Origin: Maratus speciosus
Lineage: Eukaryota; Arthropoda; Arachnida; Araneae; Salticidae
DNA length: 64,000 nucleotides
Direction of reading: 5' to 3'
Assembly (NCBI GenBank): GCA_963932465.1
Contig: OZ010789.1
Span: forward strand, 595,211,581 to 595,275,580
The stretch's first letter is position 1. Every line of letters begins with the position of its first letter. A program made the position numbers and the translations under genes. The notes under the pieces are model-generated. The model ran no database searches. It was not told the DNA's origin and was given only the letters and a program-made list of their open reading frames with translations. This document shows, one piece after another, positions 24,715 through 35,060 of this stretch.

Positions 24715-25418
24715 GATTTTAGCTAATTTCATTCGAAACCTGAAAACTAAAATGTGTAGAACCAGATTATAGAAGATTCATTCTAACTTACATATCGATT
24801 AACAGGTTACATATTATAGAATTATAATAATCATAAGGAGAACTGGCAGTTTCAATGCTTTAATAGTTTCCGTAAATTCTCTTTATATAATACAGAAGTT
24901 TTAGCGGTGTAAAGATTAACAACATAGTCACAGTAAGTATAATAACAGTACAATATAATAACAAGAGCAGAGGTTTTGGGCAGTGACGAAACTATTAGCA
25001 CTTTGAAAATATTAGTACGTTATATCATTTAACTATCCAGATGATATGCGGAAAAATAAAAATAGATGGCTCGCATTAATAATTAATTCATTGAAAAATA
25101 GCCACTAGCGTCAAATATTCGCCAAGCTTGGCGACATTTAGCAAAGTTTCGCCAAATTTGGTAATATATCATGTCAATTCTCAAATTTGGCGACAAAAAA
25201 TGTTTTGTTTATTCTGACGTCATAATGATGGATATGTATTATGTATTATACACATACCTATAATATGTATGATGCAAATGTATTACGTATTATATGCATA
25301 TGCATAAGTTCATTAACATCACTAAAACGCACTTAAAGGAATAGTGTTCAATAAATAGTAAGGATAATTGCCAGATTGACCCGAGTGCTATTGAGATTAG
25401 AATTCCGACATTTATAAT

Positions 25419-25814
25419 AGACAGGGAGGCGTCTGCACACACCATCACCTCATCGAGTTTACAGATGAAATTTTAGGATTAGTTAAATCTAGATTAGCAT
25501 ATTTAAATGCAACTAGTCTGTTAAGTCATATCTTGGTAAAAACCACCTGAAGACCTAATTTTAGTGGTTAACTGATAGGTTTACTATTGTATTTTCCTGC
25601 ATCCAAAAGTTTGGAAACATGGAGGAATGAGTGCAGGAAAACGCAATAGAAAATCCAACAATTAACCCGTTAAATCGGGTCTGTAGGTGGTTTCCACAAA
25701 GATATGACTTGGCAGACCAGTTACATTTCAATACGCTAATCGATATTTAACTAATCCTAAAATTTCAACCGTCAACTCGATGAAATGATGATCTTTGCAG
25801 ACGCCTCCCGGTCT
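25419..25814. mobile_element. Foldback element FB3, copy in left arm
   Basis: Left arm from AGACAGGGAGGCGTCTGCA is mirrored by the right arm ending TGCAGACGCCTCCCGGTCT over about 190 bp. Shared blocks are CTCATCGAGTT, GAAATTTTAGGATTAGTTAA, CATATCTT and AACCACCT. The same element is present at the equivalent place in the right arm (51011-51406), so it was in the segment before it was duplicated. Confidence 0.85.
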
Positions 25815-26322
25815 TTAATAAAATTTGTTTTAAGGAAATAAAAGATAAAAAAGATGGACAGATAAACTGAAAGATTTGCCTTATTAAGATTTTTGTAAAA
25901 GCATATAAAAATTCATTCAGCTTGAAATCATGTAACACTTTTATAACTCAGGCTAATTTTCTGTAATCGGGTTTTGGCGACCAACATATCTTATCTATAA
26001 CTATAATATTTCTTTTACAGATTTAAAATTAACAGTAAATTAACAGTAAGTAGGCTAATAATACAATATAATAACATTAGCAGCGGACTTCGGACGCCGC
26101 ATCTGTTGCACATCGTTAAAGACAGTTTATTAGTTACACACTTCATTTAATTAAAAGGAGATTTTTAAACTTTCATATGGAATTAGGATATTTTTCCACT
26201 TGGCTTTTTTTTTAAATCATGGCGCAATTCGGACTTTAGAAACTGAGATGTGTTGCCAAATGATATAAACAACTATGAAAACAAACCTGATGAACTTTTA
26301 TGTTATTTATATATGTATTTGT

Positions 26323-26599
26323 TACTTCTTAGTTATCCCGTCGACCAATTTCGCCAAATTATATAAATCGCCAAACCACTCGCCAAATTATACCTACTGA
26401 CATAATTTTTATTTTAAATAACGAAAGAACAAATAAATTAGTAAAACATTAATAAAAATATGAATAAAACGTCGAATTAATGGTTTTATTGGCCATTATT
26501 GGCATTTAATCTTACAATTAATTAATGGCAAACCATTATTAGCATTTAATCTTACAATTTGGCGACAGTAATTTGGTCGACGGGATAACTAAGAAGTAC
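26323..26599. mobile_element. Foldback element FB4 with TTATCCCGTCGACCAA ends
   Basis: TACTTCTTAGTTATCCCGTC at the left is inverted at the right (GACGGGATAACTAAGAAGTA). The interior is rich in TCGCCAAA/TTTGGCGA motifs. In the right arm of the large duplication only one terminus remains (about 50358-50402), because about 134 bp including the other end are absent there. Confidence 0.75.
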
Positions 26600-27281
26600 C
26601 ATGTATTTATATACATATAAAAGTTTTATTTATACATGTATAAAATATTATTTTTTATATACAAATTTTTTATATTGGTATTTAAAAATAAATAAACGGG
26701 TTCCTTATATTAAATAAATTGTATGCATACGGAAAAAATTGCTTGTGTATATATGACACAGTAAATAGGTTGCCAGAAAATACGTTATTATCAAATTTCT
26801 TTTCTCGTCAAGGCTATTTTCTGTATTTCGTCAGGGCTACTATATCGGAAACGTACCGCATTGCGGTTTATATTTTGTTAACTGTTTTATTGTTTTAATA
26901 TCGTGAATATATCATAACCTATGCTGATTAAAACTTTTAGGTATATTCATTTTTTCTACTTAACAAACATCTTTGGAAAAGCATATATATAAAATGTTAT
27001 TCTGCTTAAAATCACGTGACACTCTTCAAAACTCTGGAATCGAGTTTTGGCGACCAACATTGGCACAATTGAATGTATTAAGGAACTGTTTACGGCCAAA
27101 TGAACACCCCCTGTTTGAAGGGTTTAGAGGCGGAAATTCTGTGTTTTCTGATTTTTCTGGTTAATTGTGCTACAAACCCGACTTACTTGTGAAATTTCAT
27201 GATTCTACGTCTTTTAGAAGTACCTTAGTTATTTGATGATGCGAAGTGAGTCAGTGACAAAAAAGCGCTTTTTCGGAATTT

Positions 27282-28229
27282 AATATCTACTAAAAAACAA
27301 CATTTCAAAACTAAAAAATAAGCCAAGCAAAAAAAAAAAAAAAAAAAGAAAAAAGAAAAGAAAAAAGGTGAAAGTTGTGGCTAAAAAATAGTGTGATATC
27401 AAATTTCCAAGCTTATATTGCGGTACTTATTTAACATTTTTTGATAAAAATTTACCATATGTAAGTCGAGTACCTAAGTATGCGTTGATAGAAAGCCTTT
27501 TCTCCTTTACTAAATACATCATAACGTGTTTCTGAAAATTAATTTTTTTTTAAATTATGCATGATGGGCTTGGCGGCCATCTTTCCATATTTTACACAAA
27601 TTTCTAAGCACACAAGTTCATTGTTAAGATTGGAAGTTCGAAATTGTTACTAAAGCAAACATTTTATTCTTTTAATTTATGGAAATGAGTGCCTAAAAAT
27701 TTGTGTCTAAAAATAAAGCTGAAGTAACTTCAGGTTTCATCTTATGATTCTCTTTTTTCGGAGGGTGGTTAATTAATTAGTTAAAGCAGTAAAAATCAAT
27801 TTGTTTTTTCAAAATAAAAAACTTTCTTAATTTATCTGTCTGTAGCTAAAACTATAACTTCGAAATTCTTAATAATGCAAATATTTTACGAGCTTGAGTG
27901 CTTAGAAATTTGTGTAAAATATGGAAAGATGGCCGCCAAGCCCATCATGCATAATTTAAAAAAAATTAATTTTCAGAAACACGTTATGATGTATTTAGTA
28001 AAGGAGAAAAGGCTTTCTATCAACGCATACTTAGGTACTCGACTTACATATGGTAAATTTTTATGAAAAAATGTTAAATAAGTACCGCAATATAAGCTTG
28101 GAAATTTGATATCACACTATTTTTTAGCCACAACTTTCACCTTTTTTCTTTTCTTTTTTCTTTCTTTTTTTTTTTTTTTTTTGCTTGGCTTATTTTTTAG
28201 TTTTGAAAAGTTGTTTTTTAGTAGATATC
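27282..28229. mobile_element. Foldback element FB2 at the break of the left arm
   Basis: Arms of about 330 bp: ATATCTACTAAAAAACAACA at the left is inverted at the right, and both include TAAGCCAAGC next to a poly(A)/(GAAAA) tract, GCTTATATTGCGGTACTTAT, CCATATGTAAGTCGAGTACC and GGGCTTGGCGGCCATCTTTC. The central third is unique. It begins exactly where the left copy of the large duplication is interrupted. The 63-codon ORF at 27875 lies in the right arm and is not thought to be a gene. Confidence 0.85.
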
Positions 28230-29185
28230 AGTTCTTTTTTTAAAACAAATGATATATAACTGAAATAATTCTACTAGCTCAAATTAAAATTAGTCCATAA
28301 GCAGGGAGCAAACACAATATTATACATTTTGTTTACCTATCATTCATTTATCATACTGATTAATAATTTAAAAGTAAGGAAAGTCAATTTCTTCTTTCAA
28401 AGTATCAGTCTTTCTCAATTTATATCTCCTTAAAATTTTCTACGAAAGATGAAAATTTAGTAAAAAACAGAGTCGAAATAAAATATATATTTACAGTTAG
28501 TCTGTCAGTTAATTGTTTTTTCTAACTTTTTTTGCTGACGGTTTTGCAAAATAAATTTACCTTTACAAATACCTACGGTTAATCCGAGAATGAAAACCCG
28601 CAGGCATCTAAAGAATCGAAGATCTGTAAATCTAGCAATTCTAGACATAATAAAGGAACATTTTTGATAAAAAAAATCTAAAAATTTAGAGATATAAACT
28701 GTACATATAGCTTCATCTTCATTTAGATCGTGTTATAGAGAAGAAAGAATAAATATGTAATTTTACTCAAGTCTGTTTATCCATACCTATTTGCATAAAT
28801 GTGAGGATATTAATTTACTATAAAATTTCCCCTAAATTGATTATCTTTAATAGTCTATTATTAAAGCCGCAATACATTAGAATTAAATATTTTTCGGTTA
28901 AAAATTGCCTGAAATCTATAGTCTTATCGTTCGTTAAATTTGTCTTTTTTTTATGCCCAGACTCTTTTTCTGAACTCTGACAAAAGATCACAGACATATT
29001 GAAGCTATCCAAATTCTTATATCTTTCTATCGTATTTCCTTTTTTGAGGGGGGTGTGAGGAAGAGCCTTAAGAACTTCGTTTTGTTCTCAGAATTCTGAA
29101 TTATTCATTCAAAAGATCTACCTACATAAGTCTTACCTGAGATTTATTCTGTTGAGCTGAACCAGGTTTCAGACCAGATGCTGCA
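28230..29185. other. AT-rich stretch without a recognisable gene
   Basis: Nothing beyond short chance ORFs was seen. It lies inside the 8.9-kb block that splits the left arm of the large duplication. Confidence 0.55.
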
Positions 29186-29345
29186 ATTTTCAAGGTTAGC
29201 TGGGTGAAAAAGTTCGACCAGAATCGTCCGGGATAGCTCAGATGGCAGAGCACTGGCGGCTTCAGCCAGGAGATCCCGGGTTCGAATTCTGGTCCGGACA
29301 TTTTTCGCCCAGTTGGAAATTTACATCTAATACATAAGTCTTGTT
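29186..29345 (+). mobile_element. tRNA-derived SINE (family B) with intact cloverleaf head
   Basis: Positions 29226-29299 (74 nt) fold as a tRNA cloverleaf. The acceptor GTCCGGG pairs with TCCGGAC (last pair G·T), the D stem is GCTC/GAGC, the anticodon stem CTGGC/GCCAG, and the T arm CCGGG-TTCGAAT-TCTGG has wobble pairs. The anticodon loop GGCTTCA has G at position 33 instead of the invariant U, and no CCA-adjacent terminator is seen, so a working tRNA is unlikely. The unit continues on both sides: upstream AAGGTTAGCTGGGTG and downstream TTTTTCGCCCAGTTGGAAAT are shared with copies at 61690 (minus) and 61895 (plus). That makes it a dispersed SINE rather than a single tRNA gene. Confidence 0.75.
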
Positions 29346-29555
29346 GCAGAATTTTCATTAGTTAAGAGTTGCATCAAGTTATACATCATGTGAATCTATT
29401 AAATTAATTTTGTGAAATACTAGATGGGAGCCATTGATATTTCCAGACCATTTGCCTACATTTTAAACTTGAGTCATTTACTACTATTCATTAATTTTCT
29501 ATACGAATTAAAGAATTCGTTGTTTCCATGCCAACTGTACCTTTCACTATTGCTT

Positions 29556-29689
29556 GCTTGTTTGTTTGTTTGATTTATTGAACACATACATCATATCACA
29601 TGCGGATCACGGCGGGATTCGAATCTGCGTCCACCTACGCTCTCAAGCGATTAGCGGCATTGTGTCTTATCCACTCAGCCACAGTGGGC
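29556..29689 (-). mobile_element. tRNA-Ser-like SINE with 11-bp target duplication
   Basis: An 11-bp direct repeat CACTATTGCTT flanks the insert (29545-29555 and 29690-29700). On the minus strand the insert starts GGCCCACTGTGGCTGAGTGG, has GCCGCTAATCG at the anticodon position (GCT, Ser) and a box B GATTCGAATCCCGCC. It ends in AATAAATCAAACAAACAAAC, a simple tail typical of SINEs mobilised by a LINE. Box A (TGGCTGAGTGG) and box B match RNA polymerase III internal promoters. The perfect duplication implies a fairly recent insertion. Confidence 0.85.
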
Positions 29690-29779
29690 CACTATTGCTT
29701 TCTCTAATGCCCAGATACTCAAATTTAACCAACTGCACTTAGAATAATGGTCATAACACAGAATATTTATATGTTAGAG

Positions 29780-29968
29780 CAGTGTTGCCAGTGGGCTACT
29801 TTTTTTTAATTCAGATTTCTTGATTGCCAGCACTTATTATAAACGGTAAAATTCCCATTGTTTTCGCCTTAATTAATATGTCATTAAATAAGGCACATTT
29901 AACAATTTCAAAAAAGTGGTGCCAATCAAGTATCTGAGTTAAAAAAAGTAGCCCATCTGGCAACACTG
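29780..29968. mobile_element. hAT-like MITE, 189 bp, 8-bp target duplication
   Basis: The element is bounded by CAGTGTTGCCAGTGGGCTAC and its inverse GTAGCCCATCTGGCAACACTG. It is flanked on both sides by TGTTAGAG (29772-29779 and 29969-29976). An 8-bp duplication and CAGTG ends are the signature of the hAT superfamily. Arms extend about 45 bp (CAATCAAG…). There is no coding capacity. A truncated relative lies at 14983-15101. Confidence 0.9.
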
Positions 29969-30147
29969 TGTTAGAGTGGTGACATATGCACAAGTCGTGT
30001 ACTCATATTCAATTTTTTGTCCAAAGTACGGTAACTCAGTTTTCAGTAATAGACGAGCAAGATTTCAATTAAACTAACCAGAAAAGTTAACAAACATTGG
30101 CTTCCTGATTTGATTTTATTCAAAATTGTTTTAACCAACCAAAGTTA

Positions 30148-30329
30148 ATGTCCGGGATCCAGATAAATTTTTCTCTGTTAGTAAAATTACATTGACCAAT
30201 CAGTAGCCTTTATCCTTGCAGGCTTTTCGGTGTTTACTGCAAACATCAAAAAGTTCGGAAAAATGCAGACGTCTGATTGATCAATTCCATCCCGCTAATG
30301 GCGAAATATCTATCTTGATCCCGGCCTAT
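30148..30329. mobile_element. Foldback MITE family GGCCGGGATCC, copy A
   Basis: The left end GTCCGGGATCCAGATAAATT is mirrored by the right end …ATCTTGATCCCGGCC. Arms share TTTTC(G/T)C(T/C)(G/A)TTAG and GACCAATCAG/TTGATCAATCAG. Two relatives lie at 35303-35450 and 35518-35615. There is no ORF belonging to it. Confidence 0.7.
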
Positions 30330-30338
30330 TCAACGCTG

Positions 30339-30502
30339 GAGAAAGACTTGACACGTGTCAGAAAAACGTCACACAAAGCAGGCAAAACAAAGAAGAAAAA
30401 TCATTCATTGGCTCGTTCATATTCACGAGCCGATGAATGATTTTGTTTCTTTGCTTTGCCTGCTCTGTGTGATGTTTTCGTGACGCGAGTCAAGACTTTC
30501 TC
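30339..30502. mobile_element. Hairpin element, about 75-bp arms
   Basis: GAGAAAGACTTGACACGTGTC at the left edge is mirrored by the right edge ending GAGTCAAGACTTTCTC. Both arms carry AAGCAGGCAAA(A/G)CAAAG and ATCATTCAT(T/C)GGCTCGT. The loop is only about ten bases, so the transcript would form a long hairpin. Confidence 0.8.
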
Positions 30503-30708
30503 AGATATTTAGGATGCTTTGGCGTATTTCACCACCATGACAGACATGTCAATCTTCCCGTGTGAAAAACTAGTTACCAAAAAAAAGAGTTATTTCCCTC
30601 TCTTCTGCCCCTTTCTCTCTTGATTTTGACCGATAGCAGCCCATTTAGCAGTCTCCAGTACAAGATACCGCTATATACGGTGGACGCAGGAGGGAGGGTG
30701 TTAGCGCG

Positions 30709-31076
30709 ACCAATGACATAATAGGCCAGTTCATGATGTTTTAAAGTCACACGCAGTTGGATCGAGGCTAACGAAAAAGACAGGCTACCGCGGTGGGTCC
30801 GATTCTTCTTTTTTTACAAACCGCTGGAGTCCGTGATGCTCTTTTCACGCACCTTCTTTGGTGCATTCGAGGTGCATCACGTGACTCCAGCGGTCTGTAA
30901 AAAAAGAAGAATCGGACCCACCGCGGTAGCCTGTCTTTTTCGTTAGTCTCAGAGTTGGATCATCTTTACACGATGATTAGTACAAAGCTGCGAGCCGATT
31001 TTTTTTGTGTCCATTGCCGTGTACAGATAATCAACTCCGTGTGACGTTATGAACTGGCCTTATATGTTGTTGGCCA
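30709..31076. mobile_element. Nested inverted repeat with 85-bp near-perfect inner hairpin
   Basis: The outer ends share GGCCAGTTCAT and GTCACACG, inverted, at 30732-30765 and 31037-31065. The inner hairpin is much more similar: 30767-30832 and 30888-30950 share GACAGGCTACCGCGGTGGGT and AGAAGAATCGGACCC, with loop GTGATGC…GGTGCATCACGTG. The motif AACGAAAAAGACAGGCTACC occurs a third time, direct, at 31126-31150, beside the next foldback element. Confidence 0.75.
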
Positions 31077-31683
31077 CAGTTTAGGAACAGCTACAAATGA
31101 CTTCATCTATGTCTACTCCGAGGTAAACGAAAAAGACAGGCTACCGCGGTGCTACAGCGCCTAGAATATATAGTGTGGAAATCGGCTATCCCAGTAATAC
31201 TTTAAAAAGTGCTAATATATTGGATCTCTTAAATTTCAAATGATGCTGAAATCCAATGAGTCGATCACACCGATATCTGCAGGATATTTCCTAAAACTTC
31301 ATGACGATTTGGTAACAGCGTCTAGAATACCTAGTGTGGAAATATTTTATTAACTAACGCTAAAAAATTTATCCCGTAAATGATCGACGATAATGCTAAA
31401 ATTCCAAGTGTCGATCGCAGCGAAATCTGCGGGATTTTCGTATTACATTGTATAGACTAGCAATATCTTTCAGTTATAGAAAAATATCCTGCAGATGTCG
31501 CTGCGATTTGTATATTTCAACAGCATCGTTGCACATTTAAGGATACAATATTTTACCACTTTTTACTTTCTTCTATCTTCAATAGAAGAAAGTATTGTAA
31601 TCGAAATTTTTTTCGACTTCCGGTTTTCGACGGATTTGCATGTTTTAGGGGTCAGAGATTCCAAAAAACATGTTTATAGAAAA

Positions 31684-31755
31684 TGTCTGTCTGTCTGTGT
31701 GTCCGTCTGTCCGTCCGTCCGTCTGTCCGTCTGTCCGTCTGTCCGTCTGTCTGTC
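31684..31755 (+). repeat. (GTCT/GTCC)n microsatellite
   Basis: A run of TGTCTG and TCCG tetranucleotide units directly precedes the first unit of the 152-bp array. The 91-codon ORF over it is low-complexity and not a gene. Confidence 0.95.
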
Positions 31756-31757
31756 GC

Positions 31758-33300
31758 CATTGTACCATGAAAAAATGTATGAAGTTATGTATAGAATTAA
31801 ACCAAAATTTTATTATAAGTTTTTGACTATGGCAAGCAGGTCCTCCCGGAATTTAGAAAAAAATCGCCGGTAGGGGGCGCTGATATAACAATTTTTGTGC
31901 GATTTTGAATATTGTACCATCCAAAAGTGTATGGAGTTATGCATAGAATTGAACCAAATTTTTAGTTTAAGTTTTTGGATATGACAAGCAGGTCCTCCCT
32001 GAATTTGGAAAAAATTCGCCGGTAGGGGGCGCTGTAAATGCGTTTTATGTGCGATTTTGAATATTGTGCCGTCGAAAAGTGTATGAAGTTATGCATAGAA
32101 TTGAACCAAATTTTTATTTTAAGTTTTTGGATATGGCAAGCAGGTCCTCCCTCAATTTGGAAAAAATTCGTCGGTAGGGGGCGCTGTAATAGCGATTTTT
32201 GTGCGATTTTGAATATTGTACCATCGAAAAGTGTATGAAGTTATGCATAGAATTGAGCCAAATTTTTATTTTAAGTTTTTGGATATGGCAAGCAGGTCCT
32301 CCCTGAATTTGGAAAAAAATCGCCGGTAGGGGGCGCTGTAAATGCGTTTTTTGTGCGATTTTTAATATTGTACCATCGAAAAGTGTATGAAGTTATGCAT
32401 AGAATTGAACCAAATTTTTAGTTTAAGTTTTTGGATATGACAAGCAGGTCCTCCCTGAATTTGGAAAAAAATCGCCGGTAGGGGGCGCTGTAAATGCGTT
32501 TTTTGTGCGATTTTGAATATTGTACCGTCCAAAAGTGTATGAAGTTATGCATAGAATTAAACCAAATTTTTATTTTAAGTTTTTGGATATGACAAGCAGG
32601 TCCTCCATGAATTTGCAAAAAATTCGCCGTTAGGGGGCGCTGTAATAGCGATTTTTGTGCGATTTTGAATATTGCACCATCGAAAAGTGTATGAAGTTAT
32701 GCATAGAATTGAACCAAAAAAAAATTTAAGTTCTTGGCTATGGCAAGGAGGTCCTCCCTTAATTTTTAAAAAAAAATTGCTCGTAGAGGGCGCTGTAATA
32801 GCGATTTTTGTACAATTTTTGTGCCATTTTGAATATTGTACCGCCGAAAAGTGTATGAAGTTATGCATAGCATTGAACCAAATTTTATGTGTTTATTTTT
32901 GGTCGTGTCACGAAGGTCCTCCCTGAATTTGGAAAAATTCTGCCGGAAGGGGGCACTATAATTGCGATGTCTGTACCATTTTCATTATTGTACCATCGAA
33001 AAGTGTATGAAGTTATCCATATAATTGATCCAAATTTTTTGTGCATGTTTCTGGCTATGGCAAACAAGTCCTCCCTGAACTTGAAAAAATTCCGAAAGAA
33101 GGGGGCGCTATAATTCCGATCTCTGTGCCATTTTCATTACTGTACCATCGAACAGCGTATAAAATTATACATACAATTGAACCAAAGTGTTTGTGCTTGT
33201 TTTTGGCTTTGGCCAACAGGTTCTCCTTGAATTTGGAAATATTGCGCGGTAAAAGTGCTCCGTGCTAGCGATTTTTGTATACTTTTCTTGATTTTTCGTA
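31758..33300 (+). repeat. Satellite array, 152-bp unit, ten copies
   Basis: The marker GAAGTTATGCATAGAATTGA recurs at about 31781, 31933, 32085, 32237, 32389, 32541, 32693, 32857, 33009 and 33161. Eight of the nine spacings are 152 and one is 164, caused by a short insertion near 32812. Each unit also has GGCAAGCAGGTCCTCCCTGA, TTGGAAAAAATTCGCCGGTA and GGGGGCGCTGTAAT. The middle units are the most alike and the right-hand ones the most diverged. A 152-bp period is not a multiple of three, so ORFs here are by-products. Confidence 0.95.
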
Positions 33301-33724
33301 GTTCTATTGTGCATCGGCGGCTCATGCAGCGGCGGGAACTCGCTTCCTGCTATGCCGGCTATTCGCAAACAGCTGATAACGACAGAATAAGGAAAAATTA
33401 ATAATTTTAACAAATATCATGATATAGATTAACTCGTTTTTAGTCCGTTTAATTGACTTGAGCAGAAATTTAAGATGAAAATCAAAGTTGGTATAGTATT
33501 GAACTAATAATATTGAAGTATTAACATGTGTAACTAGGTTTTGAAATATTAAGATGTATAAGATAGAAGAAAGTTTTGGGATTGGCACATCCAACTAGTT
33601 TAAGTATTACAGGGATAGCCAATTTCCACACTATATATTCTAGGCGCTATAATTTGGTCTAGACGCTGTAGCGTTTTTTTTTTTTACATTTTATTAACAT
33701 ACATCTGACCTATGTGCTTGGCGT

Positions 33725-34074
33725 CAAGCCCGCTGTAATAATACGATGTTTACTTTGAAAGTTTATCAAAGATGTCGCTGCGATCAGCTCCCTGGATTTC
33801 AGCGTCAGTGCACATTTAAGGGATACAACTTTTTAGCGCTGCTTGGATAGCAAAATTCCACAGTATGTATTCTAGACGCTATAGCGGTGCATTACACGTG
33901 TCTCTTTCTTCTTTAAAAATATCCTGCAGATGTCGCTGTAAATGACTGTTTGGAATTCAACATCGTTGTACATTTAAGGGATTCACTATTTCCGCGCTTT
34001 TTTAAGTATTGCTGGTATAGTCGATTTCTACAACATATAATCTAGGCCTATAACGGAGCTATAGTACAGCGCCT
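33725..34074 (-). repeat. Two arms of the TACAGCGCCTAG foldback family
   Basis: Two consecutive minus-oriented arms are present. Each has GATGTCGCTG, a TCAGCGTCAGTG/TCAACATCGTTG block, CACATTTAAGGGATAC or close variants, a TTTTTAGCGCT-like block and a final TATTCTAGACGCTATAG or TAATCTAGGCCTATAAC. They resemble arms at 31302-31450 and 34630-34762 but lack clear partners. Confidence 0.6.
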
Positions 34075-34472
34075 AGAAGATACAGTGTGGAAAACGGCTA
34101 TTCCTATAATGCTTTAAAAAGTGCTAAAAACTTTTATCCCATAAATCTCCAACAATGCTCAGCGGCAATATGCTGATACGAGCGCCATCTCGTAACTCTT
34201 TTCAATATAAACACTGAGTTTTCAAAAATTATAGAATGTTAAATATCGGAAACTATAAATATAAGATATTTTGGTCTGTTATAAGCTAATTTAGTTAAGG
34301 AATGACGTGAAATAGGTTAAAGAGTCTCTTTTAGAATGACTATCGTTTTTAAATCACTACGATGGCGCTACTATCGACTTCATGTTATTCAGCATCGTTG
34401 TACATTTATGGGATTCAATTTTTTAGCACTATTTTGTAGCCGTTTTCCACACTGTATCTTCTAGGCGCTGTA
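34075..34472. mobile_element. Foldback element, TACAGCGCCTAGAAGATACA ends
   Basis: The terminal 36 bases at 34075-34110 (TACAGCGCCTAGAAGATACA then GTGTGGAAAACGGCTA) are a perfect inverse of 34437-34472. The similarity continues inward in weaker form (GCTAAAAA/TTTTTAGC and ATCCCATAAAT/ATTTATGGGAT). Length is 398 bp and there is no ORF. Identical ends mean this member is younger than its neighbours. Confidence 0.85.
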
Positions 34473-34762
34473 TATATAGTGTGGAAATTGGTTATCCCTG
34501 TAATACTTTAAAATACTAAAATATTGTATACCTTAACTGTGCAATGATGCTGCTGAAATATACAGATCACGGCGACAGCTGCAGGATATTTCCTCAAACT
34601 GCAAGATATTGCTAGTCTATACAATGTAATACTAAATCCCGCAGATGTCGCTGTGATCGATACTTGGGATTTTAGCAGTATCGTCGCACATTTAAGGGAT
34701 ACAAATTTTTAGCATTGTTTGGATAGCATATTTCCACACAAGGTATTCTAGACGCTGTAGCC
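34473..34762. mobile_element. Foldback element of the same family, diverged
   Basis: The left arm (ATATAGTGTGGAAATTGGTT, then ATCCCTGTAATACTTTA) is mirrored by the right arm (TAGCATATTTCCACACAAGG, then TATTCTAGACGCTGTA). The interior AATGCTAGTC/GCTAGTCTATACAATGTAAT block also matches, inverted, the 31430-31470 region. It abuts the previous element with no unique DNA between. Confidence 0.65.
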
Positions 34763-35060
34763 ATACTTTCGGCAAAAACTTGAAATGAGCATGCTTCCTG
34801 TGCATATATCACCACTCTTATGTATGAAGGCTCTCTGTTATGGTGTTGATTCTGAGCGCTCTTTGTTAAATTTCTATATTTGTGTTTTAGAGAAAGCAAT
34901 ACAGAAAAGTACTGTTACTATGGAAACAACAACTTCTTTAATATTGAAAGGTATAGCAAAGGAGTTCAGAATCAGTGCCTTAAATAGTTTCGAATATGTA
35001 TTGTTGTTATGACAATTAATACCCTACCTGGATGTGGAAATGCAAAATTGTGTTCAACAT

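Larger units (their letters stand above)
22754..27287 (+). repeat. Large inverted duplication, left arm (main part)
   Basis: Read on the plus strand, this segment matches the reverse complement of 49671-54146 from end to end, with a few per cent mismatch where I compared it (4 differences in 107 bases around 24600). Shared landmarks in the same order are the FB1 foldback, the 62-codon ORF, GTTTCGCCAAATTTGG, the FB3 foldback, FB4 and the FRPNEHPLFEG-like ORF at 26973. The match starts abruptly at ATCCCAA (22754) and breaks at about 27287, where FB2 begins; the lost continuation is found at 36221-36424. The left arm has about 134 bp (26299-26432) that the right arm lacks. Confidence 0.9.
31153..33651. 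mobile_element. Foldback element TACAGCGCCTAG family, enclosing a satellite array
   Basis: The left end TACAGCGCCTAGAATATATA followed by GTGTGGAAATCGGCTATCCC is mirrored at 33602-33651 (GGGATAGCCAATTTCCACAC then TATATATTCTAGGCGCT). Inside are a second pair-like arm (31302-31450), a hairpin CTTTCTTCTATCTTCAATAG…GAAAG at 31566-31594 whose inverse AAGATAGAAGAAAG is at 33552, the GTCT/GTCC microsatellite and the 152-bp array. Relatives of the terminal arm lie at 33730-34070, 34075-34472 and 34473-34762. Confidence 0.65.

Noticed and set aside
25230..25330. Imperfect palindromic TATGTATTA/TAATACATA region
   Set aside because: Simple AT-rich alternation, present in both arms; no sign of an origin or regulatory element.
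26973..27164. 63-codon ORF conserved at 49792-49983
   Set aside because: Open in both arms, but there is no domain and it is part of a segment that is highly similar anyway; coding was not preferred over chance, so it is mentioned only with the duplication.
29226..29299. A functional tRNA gene
   Set aside because: The cloverleaf is good, but position 33 is G, the anticodon loop is abnormal, no clean poly(T) terminator follows, and extended homology to two other sites marks it as a SINE head.
31495..31873. ORFs rich in Cys/Val/Ser/Pro over the GTCT/GTCC tract
   Set aside because: The peptide is just the translation of the tetranucleotide microsatellite in overlapping frames.
31758..33325. 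Several 60-97-codon ORFs on both strands resembling each other
   Set aside because: They are repeats of the 152-bp satellite; the period is not a multiple of three and the frames change from unit to unit.
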